NCBI GenBank assembly: GCA_964390805.1
Contig: CAYMKL010000070.1
Span: 1 to 36,602, forward strand
Source: CAYMKL01 sp964390805
Lineage (GTDB): Bacteria; Chloroflexota; Anaerolineae; VGOG01
Length of the DNA stretch: 36,602 bases
Direction of reading: 5' to 3'
Shown here: positions 1 to 7,059 of the stretch, in pieces
How the letters are laid out: every line of letters begins with the position of its first letter
How positions within the stretch are numbered: position 1 is the first letter of the stretch
The notes under the pieces: model-generated
Database searches by the model: none
Told to the model about the DNA's origin: nothing
What the model saw: only the letters and a program-made list of their open reading frames with translations
Made by a program: the position numbers and the translations under genes

Positions 1-49
1 CGTTACGGTTTACCTGCCTTCTGTACCTGACCCCAGAATCGGGAAACTT

Positions 50-568
50 CTACTCCGGCTCCTCCACCTGCCAGCGCAGGAAGCCCAGCAGTTCGTCCAG
101 GGTGAGGAGGGCCCGGGCGTGGCGACGGGGGATGGGGAGGGGACGGCTAGCTCGCCACACCTGATGAGCGGTGCAGTCCAGCACGATGTCGCCCACCACG
201 ATCCGGCCGCTGGTTGGGGATGGCTGGCCGCGATCCAGTTCGCGCTGGCGCAGAAGCGCCCGCACCCGGGCCAGTAACTCGCGCACGGTGAAGGGCTTGA
301 CGATGTAGTCGTCGGCGCCGATTTCCAGACCCTTGACCCGGTCCATCTCATGACTGCGGGCGCTGAGCATGCTTGTACTGAGCCCAGCCGAAGTGATGAT
401 TGGCACCGCCGACTCCTGCCGAAGGGTGCGACACACGGCGAAGCCATCCATCCGCGGCGGCATCACATCCAGCAGGACGAGGTCCGGTTGCGCGGTACGG
501 GCGAACGCTAGACCCTGCCGGCCGTCGGTGGCGTGGAGCGCCTGAAAACCTTGGTCTTGCAGATGGTG
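50..568 (-). pseudogene. Mosaic response-regulator remnant (receiver domain plus broken output domain)
   Basis: The frame opens after a TGA at 569-571 and shows most of an OmpR/PhoB-type receiver domain: the phosphoacceptor Asp in LVLLDVMPPRMDG, then GADDYIVKPF with the conserved Lys. The first strand and the acidic pocket (usually ILLVDDE) are missing because the gene is cut at about 562 by the tail of the large secreted-protein gene. An 8-residue insertion (TSAGLSTS) splits the VPII/MLSAR motif; its DNA (371-394) is a dispersed repeat. The output domain starts as OmpR-like (VVGDIVLDCTAHQVWR), then switches to sequence like the SARP gene (104-160 resembles 10084-10140) and ends with sequence like the small gene at 6684-6722 (61-101). 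I see no normal start. It is most likely dead; an assembly chimera cannot be excluded. Confidence 0.75.
371..394. repeat. Dispersed palindromic element, family A, in frame in the response regulator
   Basis: 24 bp reading GCTTGTACTGAGCCC...CGAAGT. It belongs to a family (CTTGTnCTGAGC...CGAAG) also seen at 10181-10255, 18819-18844, 19938-19961, 20134-20158 and 21969-21992. It adds exactly eight codons between the third-strand residues VPII and MLSAR of the receiver, where response regulators normally have no gap. Confidence 0.8.
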
Positions 569-3500
569 TCAGGCAAGGTATCGCCGAAGGTGACGGGGGT
601 AGCATTAGCCAGGTTGTTAGACTGTTGGAGCTCGAGGGTATAGGTCCCCGTGTCGTTACCACCTCGATCGCCGCCGAGGATAGCATAGGTGCCGTCGCTG
701 TCCAGAGAACACTCCGCCTCGGCGGGTGTGCTTCCATAGCCAGAATCGGAGCAAAGCTGAGTGCCGTCTGGAGCGTAAACCTCGAATTGAGGGTCAATGT
801 CACCTGAGGTTGCAGTCATCCTGACGAACACCTGATCGCCCGCTGTTCCGTCGAAGGTGTAGGCATCCAGCTCGATGGCCGGATCGATGGTGCCGGACAG
901 GATATCGCCGAAGGCGATGGGGATGGCGTTGACTGGGTTGTTAGGACGCCGCAGGTAGAGGGTATAGGTCCCCGTGTCGTTGCCTCCACTGTCAGCGACG
1001 AGGATAGTGTGGGTGCCGCTGGTGTCAAGAGAACATTCTGCCTCGGCGAGCCCCAGGGATTCTGAGTCGAAGCAGAGGCGGGTCCCATCCGGGCGGTAGA
1101 CCCCCACCTCTGAGGAAAAGGTGTCGGAAGTGTCAACCATCCTGACGAGGATCTGGTCGCTCGCTGTCCCGCTGAAGGTGTAAGCGTCCATCTCGATGGC
1201 GGGATCAATGGTGCCGGACAGGATTTCACCAAAGGCGATGGGAGTGGCGTTGACTGGGTTGTTGAGGCGTCGCAGGTAGAGGATGTAGGTCCCCGTGTCT
1301 GTCTCGTCACCGCCGACGAAGATGGTGTAGGTGCCGCTGGTGCCAAGGGGGCACTCGACTTCAATGAACGAGCCAGTCGTCGAACTCGAGCAGAGGAAGG
1401 TCCCGTCCGGGCGGTTGACCTGGACAGAAGGGTTAAGGTCACCCGAAGTGGCAGCGATCCTGACGAGCACCTGATCGCCCGCCGTCCCGCTGAGGAAGTA
1501 GGTGTCTGTGTCTCCGGCGAAGTCGATGCTGCCGGAGATAACGGCACCGAACTGGAGGAAGGGAGCAATCTCAAACGTCCAGGTAAATTCGGCGGCGAGC
1601 GGGTTACCGGCCAGATCGGCCAGGGGCGGTGCGACTACGGCCCGGTAGAGGTCAGCCGGAAGCGCTGAGCTGAAGGATAGGGACGCTGTGTTGGTGTTAT
1701 TGTCATAAGAGAGCGTGCCGCCCGTCACGGGCACATCATCCGCATTCCCCGCAATACCATCTGGACCAGCGGTAAACAACTGGAAAGTGACGCTGGTCAG
1801 GGTGCTGAGGTCGATGGGCTCGCTGAAGTTGGCCGAAATCGCCGTCACCTGACTCGCAATACCGCCGGCCTCGGGCGTGACGTTGATTAAATAGGGAGGC
1901 GACTCATCAGGCGGTGGTGTAACCGGTGTACAGGCGTCGCCGTCACTACAATCGCGCCACGCATCCGCACTCAGATCATAGCGCCCGCCGGTCTTCAGAA
2001 GCTCGTCATTGGCATCCCGACCACCCCAGACCATCATCTCCGTGCCCGTCCATACTGTCGTATGATCGCTGCGGGCACGGGGCGCCTTGAGGGTGGATAC
2101 AGATGTCCAGCGGTCCGCACCTGGATCATAGCGACCACCGCTATGCACAGCATTCTCGTCGGCATCGCGGCCGCCCCACGCAATCATCTCGGCGCCGGCC
2201 CAGACCAACGTGTGGCCCCGGCGGCCTGGCGGATCGTTGGCCGTCGTGATGGGTGTCCAGCTATCCGTGGCAGGATCATAGCGGCTGTACCGCGTAAGAC
2301 AGATACCGGGCGCCGGGACAATACACCGGCCACCCCAGACAATCATCTCAGTGCCCGTCCATATCGCCGCATGTCCCACGCTGGCGGTATTCACACTGGC
2401 AGACATGGATGCCCAGAGATCCACAGCCGGATCATAGCAGCCGCCGCTGCCACCACCCCAGATAATCATTTCCGTGCCCGTCCACACCGCCGTGTGGCCG
2501 CTGCGACCACTGGGCGCGTTGTCGGAGGCAGTCGGAGTCCAGGTGTCTGTATTGGGGTCATAGCGGCCACCGCTGTTCAGGGCGCTGCCACCAACGCCCC
2601 AGCCGCCCCACACAATCATCTCGGTGCCCGTCCACACCGCCGTGTGGCCACTACGCGCGCTGGGTGCACTGTCGGTGGCAACCGGCGTCCACCTGCCAGT
2701 CGTTGGATTATAGCGGCCGCCAGTATCCAGAGGATGACCATTGGTACCAGTGCCGCCCCACACAATCATCTCGGTGCCCGTCCACACTGCCGTGTGACCA
2801 CTACGCGCGCTGGGTGCATAAACATTCGACACCGGCACCCAGCTATCCGTGGCGGGATCATAACGGCCGCCGGTGGCCAGGGGATCGCCGTTAGCACCGG
2901 TGCCACCCCACACAATCATCGCGTCACCCGTCCACACCGCTGTGTGCTCCCAGCGGGCACCGGGAGCATCCTGCGCGCTCATGCCATCGCCGGGCGGTGT
3001 GGTCGTAGGCGTCGGTGTGGGAGTTGGCGTGGGTGTTACTTCTGTACAGGATTCCCCCCACTGAACGACAGCTTGCATAATATCCGCAACGGTGACCATC
3101 CCACTGCCATCCGCGTCATAGGGTGGGCCAGCCGCCAGCCGCCAGCGTTGGGCCATGGCCTGGATGTCTTCCAAGCCGACGTTCGCCGGCGTGAGAAGGT
3201 CAAAACACCACTTCGCAAAATCCGTGTAGCGGTAGGCCGCCGTCGTGTGTGCCAGTGGCTGATAGTCCACAACCGTGCCATCCGTCGCCATCAGCGTCAT
3301 GGCTGTCACGTGATAGGGGCCGTCAACCGCATGGGTGCGGATAACACTGCCAGGGAAATCGAGCGCCACCGTGTTGGTCCCGGCCATTAGCCGCAGGTCC
3401 TGTACGGCATCCGCGATCGGTTGGCCGGCCTCATCTGTCAGGCTGGCCAACAACTGGCCAGCCCACGCCTGATCGGCCTCTATTTCGAAGGTGACGCGCA

Positions 3501-5910
3501 GGGAATCGTAATCGCCGTCGCCGTCGGAATCCAGGCCCTGGTCGCTGTAGCTGGCGGTATCAATCGTGGTTCCATGATGCTGGAATTCCGTATAATTGTA
3601 GGCGTGCGTCTGGTGAGCATCGTAGACAAAATCGATGCGATTACCAGACTCATCCTCAACTCTCAATTTCCGCAGGTGATAAGGACCGTCCTGTCGTTGC
3701 AGGAAAATCAACTGACCATCGAAATCCAGCTCAACTTGCTGGCTGCCTGAAGAGAGAGCGACCGTTTTCTCGCCCACAGCGAGGGCTCCGGACGAGCTTT
3801 CCAGCTCCCCGACGATGGTATAGGTGCCGGGTTGCTGCACATCCAGGCCGACGTTGACCCGCAACAAGTCGTACATACTGTCCCCATCTGTATCTACGCC
3901 CGTATCACTGAAGCTATCTGTGAATGCCACAACGGGGGGGGCGAAATCAGTGTGTTGATAAGCTGCTGTCGTGTGAGCGTTATCCGCCGCGTCAACCAGG
4001 CGCTCCTCATCCTCTATCCGCAATTCTACCCGGGCAATGTTGTAGGGGCCATTCAGCCCGCTATCGCGAATCAGACGACCATCGAAGAACAGGTCAACGG
4101 TGTGGGTTCCCGCCTCCAGCGTTTCCTGGGTGCTGGCCCAGGCAATCTCCGTGCCCGATCCGTCTGCCAGCCAGGCAACCACGTTGTATAAGGCGGGCTC
4201 AACAACTTGCACTTCCACCGACAGCTTCAGGCTGTCATAGAGGCTGTCCCCGTCGAGATCAACCCCCACGTCTGAGTAATTGCCGGTCAATTCGCCGATG
4301 TCAGCTTCAGCAGGGTGGACGAACCCGCTGTATGGCGCGTTCGGGCCAGCCGGCCCACTTTTCACGCTGAGCTTAGTTTCCTGAGCTTGTAGAGGCACCG
4401 CAAGGGTGAAGGGAGGAGTAGTCTGCTTGCCAGGATTGGCCCAGTCTTTGTCGGCTTTCCCCTTCTGCCCTTCGCTGGCCTGCATGGCTACGAACTCCTC
4501 ATCCCCATACCACTTGTAAACACCCTTTTTTTTGTGCTCCAGGTCACAACTGTCGAGGTTGTTAGGATCGGTCTTGGTGGTGTTATTCTCATAGGTGTCG
4601 GGCAAATTATCACCCTTCATATCCCCTTTGACGTCTGGCGTGGGGTCATCTGAGTCTACGGTCGTTGTAATAGGCCAGGTGCCGTTTTTGTTCCAGTTCT
4701 CCCGGAGTGCCTCGTGCTTTCGTTCGTGTACAATCACCTCAGCCAGGGAGTCGATCCCCTTGGCCCCGCCGAAAGTTCCACCAGGACATTTTGCTGTCTT
4801 CGGAAGGGTGATTTTGGGGGTATAGTGGGTCATTGCGGCCGCCCCACCAAGGCGAATCTTACCGTCATGGCCCGACCAGGAGCCGTAGCTACGCGCTCCT
4901 TTGGTGGCGTCATAGATGATGTCAGTAGCGTTCAGTTGAGGGACTGCTCCATCGTCTCCCCAGTACTCGAACCAGTTAGGACCTTTGTCGTTAGCCTTGC
5001 CTTCGTTATCATTGCCGGTCTTCTCGAAGAAAACCTTGTACTCATGTTTCTTGAAGACCTGTCCAGTTATGCCACTAGCGATGTGCCTATAATTCACAAC
5101 AAGCATAACGTGCTTCTTGCCGTACGTAAAGAAGTTCGGGCCAGGACCCGTTGGGGGCATGTATTCGCCCCGGCAGTTCTGCGCGGGATCGCCTGCCAAC
5201 AGGAGCGGCCAGGTGCTCCCAGTCCACGCGCACTTTGTTACTTCAAAGCCCGGCGGCACCTCAATGTCTGCCTCCAGGCGTACCTTTTTGCCCGTTTCGG
5301 GGTTGTTGCCAGGCGTTCCGATCCCCTGAGCTGAGATCTGCTTGATTCGCACCTCCGTATCAACGTATAGCCGGATCTCGGTGACATAGTACTCCGAACC
5401 GTGGAGGAGCAGGCGCTCGGCATCCAGGCCGCCGCTCCGCAGCACCAGCGTTTGAGAGTAAGAACAATAAGCACGGGATGCCCAATAGGCCAGAACACCA
5501 CCGCCGGTGTAGAGAGCGGCGTCCAGGTGATGGCAGCCTTCGACATCAATCTCGGCCCATTGTAGCGGTCCCAACGCCAGCGAGAGGTCGCGGAAGTCTA
5601 CTTCCAATGCAGCCGGGGCAAGCACCATACCGTCGGCATAAGTTTCGAACCAACACACGGGCTCACCGTCGTCGTACTCCACGCTGTGCAGGGTTAGGTC
5701 AACGCCGGCCTCGGTCCAGGTCACACCGCACTGCGTGACGGTGACGTTATCCAGGGTAATCACCACCGGAAAGCGGTTGAAAGAGGCCGCAGGGTACATC
5801 GGGCTGTTCAAATTTGCGAGTTCCATTTGCGAGCGTGTATCTGCTGTCCAATTTGCAGTTATTAAGACAGCCAAGACAACCACGAATGCGAGGATTTTAG
5901 TAGCTCTCAT
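508..5910 (-). CDS. Large secreted multidomain protein (HExxH, dockerin-like, kelch, PPC-like repeats), 3' end truncated
   Basis: 1800 residues with an N-terminal signal peptide (MRATKILAFVVVLAVLI). Visible parts: an unrecognised N-terminal region; HERKH at 395-399, a possible zinc-protease motif; an Asp-rich TSP3-like segment at about 430-451; three repeats of about 120 residues from about 535 to 900, each opening with D.DGDS.YD; a dockerin-like segment at 902-955 with one clear EF loop (DADGSGMVTVAD); a Thr-Pro linker; seven kelch repeats at about 973-1330 (HTAVWTGTEMIVWGG); an SbsA-type Ig-like domain; and three PPC-like repeats at about 1450-1770. A fourth PPC repeat stops at residue 1783, and the last 17 residues are read from response-regulator DNA. 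A strong ribosome site (AGGAGGAGA) precedes the ATG, 21 bp after the upstream gene. It is probably an extracellular or cell-surface protein; I do not recognise a named family for the whole. Confidence 0.85.
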   Translation of the reverse strand: MRATKILAFVVVLAVLITANWTADTRSQMELANLNSPMYPAASFNRFPVVITLDNVTVTQCGVTWTEAGVDLTLHSVEYDDGEPVCWFETYADGMVLAPAALEVDFRDLSLALGPLQWAEIDVEGCHHLDAALYTGGGVLAYWASRAYCSYSQTLVLRSGGLDAERLLLHGSEYYVTEIRLYVDTEVRIKQISAQGIGTPGNNPETGKKVRLEADIEVPPGFEVTKCAWTGSTWPLLLAGDPAQNCRGEYMPPTGPGPNFFTYGKKHVMLVVNYRHIASGITGQVFKKHEYKVFFEKTGNDNEGKANDKGPNWFEYWGDDGAVPQLNATDIIYDATKGARSYGSWSGHDGKIRLGGAAAMTHYTPKITLPKTAKCPGGTFGGAKGIDSLAEVIVHERKHEALRENWNKNGTWPITTTVDSDDPTPDVKGDMKGDNLPDTYENNTTKTDPNNLDSCDLEHKKKGVYKWYGDEEFVAMQASEGQKGKADKDWANPGKQTTPPFTLAVPLQAQETKLSVKSGPAGPNAPYSGFVHPAEADIGELTGNYSDVGVDLDGDSLYDSLKLSVEVQVVEPALYNVVAWLADGSGTEIAWASTQETLEAGTHTVDLFFDGRLIRDSGLNGPYNIARVELRIEDEERLVDAADNAHTTAAYQHTDFAPPVVAFTDSFSDTGVDTDGDSMYDLLRVNVGLDVQQPGTYTIVGELESSSGALAVGEKTVALSSGSQQVELDFDGQLIFLQRQDGPYHLRKLRVEDESGNRIDFVYDAHQTHAYNYTEFQHHGTTIDTASYSDQGLDSDGDGDYDSLRVTFEIEADQAWAGQLLASLTDEAGQPIADAVQDLRLMAGTNTVALDFPGSVIRTHAVDGPYHVTAMTLMATDGTVVDYQPLAHTTAAYRYTDFAKWCFDLLTPANVGLEDIQAMAQRWRLAAGPPYDADGSGMVTVADIMQAVVQWGESCTEVTPTPTPTPTPTTTPPGDGMSAQDAPGARWEHTAVWTGDAMIVWGGTGANGDPLATGGRYDPATDSWVPVSNVYAPSARSGHTAVWTGTEMIVWGGTGTNGHPLDTGGRYNPTTGRWTPVATDSAPSARSGHTAVWTGTEMIVWGGWGVGGSALNSGGRYDPNTDTWTPTASDNAPSGRSGHTAVWTGTEMIIWGGGSGGCYDPAVDLWASMSASVNTASVGHAAIWTGTEMIVWGGRCIVPAPGICLTRYSRYDPATDSWTPITTANDPPGRRGHTLVWAGAEMIAWGGRDADENAVHSGGRYDPGADRWTSVSTLKAPRARSDHTTVWTGTEMMVWGGRDANDELLKTGGRYDLSADAWRDCSDGDACTPVTPPPDESPPYLINVTPEAGGIASQVTAISANFSEPIDLSTLTSVTFQLFTAGPDGIAGNADDVPVTGGTLSYDNNTNTASLSFSSALPADLYRAVVAPPLADLAGNPLAAEFTWTFEIAPFLQFGAVISGSIDFAGDTDTYFLSGTAGDQVLVRIAATSGDLNPSVQVNRPDGTFLCSSSTTGSFIEVECPLGTSGTYTIFVGGDETDTGTYILYLRRLNNPVNATPIAFGEILSGTIDPAIEMDAYTFSGTASDQILVRMVDTSDTFSSEVGVYRPDGTRLCFDSESLGLAEAECSLDTSGTHTILVADSGGNDTGTYTLYLRRPNNPVNAIPIAFGDILSGTIDPAIELDAYTFDGTAGDQVFVRMTATSGDIDPQFEVYAPDGTQLCSDSGYGSTPAEAECSLDSDGTYAILGGDRGGNDTGTYTLELQQSNNLANATPVTFGDTLPDTICKTKVFRRSTPPTAGRV

Positions 5911-5931
5911 CCTTCAATCTCCTCCTAAAAT

Positions 5932-6333
5932 CTACTTCGTGAGCCATACGCGCCTGATCACGCCATTGTTCAGGCCAGGGTTAATTTCGTAATGGATTGT
6001 TACCGTCCAGTTGTTGTTGAAGGCGTCGCGCAACAGGTCGAGCATACCCTGGCGGACCGGCCGGTTGCTGTCGTTACGCAGTTGGAAACCAAATGCCTTG
6101 CCCGGCTGGCTATCCAGCCAGATGACCACTTCAACATCAATTTGATCCGCCGGTGGGCCGTATTTCGTGCCCACGTCGTGCACCCGTAGCAGCGTCACTC
6201 TCCCGGTTGCCTGTCGCAGGTCCGTCGGGGCTAAGACAGCCAGTGGAGAGAGCTCCCCACCTGGATCCGGCTGAGTTGCCTGCGCCGGGACAGTGGATGC
6301 TGTTGCGATCAACATCACGACAAAAGCGGTCAC
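5932..6333 (-). CDS. Small secreted protein of unknown function
   Basis: 133 residues from a GTG start. The N-terminus is hydrophobic and ends in a likely signal-peptidase site (VPAQA), followed by a compact mature part (GRVTLLRVHDVGTKYGPP, FGFQLRNDSN, NNNWTVTIHYE). The start is uncertain: the frame stays open upstream to about 6408 and encodes ERTIIVIGI directly before the GTG, which looks like the missing basic and hydrophobic part of the signal peptide, but no ATG, GTG or TTG lies there. It is only 21 bp ahead of the large secreted-protein gene, so the two are probably co-transcribed. I do not recognise a characterised family. Confidence 0.7.
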   Translation of the reverse strand: MTAFVVMLIATASTVPAQATQPDPGGELSPLAVLAPTDLRQATGRVTLLRVHDVGTKYGPPADQIDVEVVIWLDSQPGKAFGFQLRNDSNRPVRQGMLDLLRDAFNNNWTVTIHYEINPGLNNGVIRRVWLTK

Positions 6334-6487
6334 TATGCCTATAACAATTATCGTTCGCTCATTTCTGAGGGCGAATCTAGAATCTGGCTCCTGAGAGATA
6401 GGTTCTTGTTAGTCTTGCGGTGTCACTTCCCTTCAGGAGCGTCTACCGGACAGCCCTAGAAGCTGAACATTGTCACAGCCACCTGAG

Positions 6488-6586
6488 CTAATGATCTACA
6501 TATAGTGTCTGATCGGCCAAGACCACTACATATGGTGGTACAGCGATTTCTAAAAGTGCTTCGAAAATGAGCGAACGTTGAGTCAT
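6488..6586 (-). CDS. Possible 32-residue small ORF
   Basis: ATG preceded by AAAGGGAGG, a good anti-16S match, though only three bases from the start. It translates to MTQRSLIFEALLEIAVPP followed by YVVVLADQTLYVDH and a TAG stop. The protein is mildly hydrophobic and matches nothing I know. It could be a leader peptide or a chance ORF. Confidence 0.25.
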   Translation of the reverse strand: MTQRSLIFEALLEIAVPPYVVVLADQTLYVDH

Positions 6587-6610
6587 TAGCCTCCCTTTAC
6601 CAGATCACGG

Positions 6611-6630
6611 ACTGCCAAGAACTGCCAAGT
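6611..6630. repeat. 10-bp direct repeat (ACTGCCAAGW x2)
   Basis: Two tandem copies in the intergenic spacer. They resemble in style the other short-period spacer repeats in this window. Confidence 0.6.
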
Positions 6631-6647
6631 CTCTCGAACTGAATTGC

Positions 6648-6860
6648 TCACTTATCCCCCGGCCGCCTCAACACCTGTGGATTCTCCACCTGCCGGCGCA
6701 GGAAGCCCAACAACGCGTCCAGACTACTGAACGCCCACCGCCCTCCGCTCTGGATGTTCTCGACCTCGCCCTGCCAGTCGGCAGGCGGCTCTGGAAGCTC
6801 CGGGCTCCCCTCACGCCACAGACGGATGAGGAACGAAACATACGTTGCCGGAGCGGTCAT
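6648..6860 (-). CDS. 70-residue uncharacterised cytoplasmic protein
   Basis: It starts MTAPATYVSFLIRLWREG, continues with GEVENIQSGGRWAFSSLD and ends with ALLGFLRRQVENPQ. A good ribosome site (AAGGGAGAG) precedes the ATG. My impression from memory is that short proteins with this layout (a strand ending in RLWRE, a W..EVE.IQSG centre, and a LL.FL final helix) occur near SARP-type regulators in Chloroflexota, but I cannot verify this. Its 3' end (6684-6722) is nearly duplicated at 61-101, where it forms the tail of the response-regulator pseudogene. It lies downstream of the SARP gene on the same strand. Function unknown. Confidence 0.65.
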   Translation of the reverse strand: MTAPATYVSFLIRLWREGSPELPEPPADWQGEVENIQSGGRWAFSSLDALLGFLRRQVENPQVLRRPGDK

Positions 6861-6948
6861 GTTAACTCTCCCTTTCGCCCCCTGCTATTCAACTGTGGCA
6901 CCCCCCGAAGCCCTGAAAACAAGAACTGCTGCCCATCTCTGAGTAGCA

Positions 6949-6957
6949 GTATACCAC
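6949..6957 (-). promoter_or_regulatory. Possible extended -10 promoter for the 70-residue gene
   Basis: On the minus strand the sequence reads TGGTATACT, an extended -10 (TGn plus TATACT), about 90 bases upstream of the ATG at 6860. No good -35 is seen at the usual distance. Confidence 0.3.
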
Positions 6958-6984
6958 AAAGGTGTCTACAAAATGCCTACAAAC

Positions 6985-7056
6985 TGGTCATTTGGTCAGG
7001 TGGTCACTTAGCCACTTGGTCAATTCGCCACGGCAGGTGATCTTTGGTCACGTCGT
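6985..7056. repeat. Degenerate 8-bp tandem repeat (TGGTCANN)
   Basis: Runs TGGTCATT, TGGTCAGG, TGGTCACT, TAGCCACT, TGGTCAAT and further degenerate copies, filling the spacer just after the SARP stop codon. Confidence 0.75.
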
Positions 7057-7059
7057 CTG

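Larger units (their letters stand above)
6334..6647. other. Intergenic stretch before the secreted-protein pair
   Basis: About 310 bases without a convincing gene. It holds one possible 32-residue ORF (6488-6586, minus), a 10-bp direct repeat at 6611-6630, and a small inverted repeat, ACCAC...GTGGT, around ACATATG near 6521-6538. The promoter of the secreted-protein genes should lie here, but I see no clear -35/-10 pair. Confidence 0.5.

Noticed and set aside
1990..2990. Regularly spaced repeats that could suggest a CRISPR array
   Set aside because: The units are kelch repeats of about 150 bp in frame with a protein, with degenerate copies and no uniform spacers.
2062..3390. Long plus-strand open frame (442 codons)
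   Set aside because: It is antisense to the kelch and calcium-repeat region of the secreted protein; its length follows from GC-rich repeated codons, and its translation has no recognisable domain.
6521..6542. Shared ACATATGGTGG motif here and at 36588-36602 as a regulatory site
   Set aside because: Two short matches are not enough to call a site, and one is cut by the window edge.
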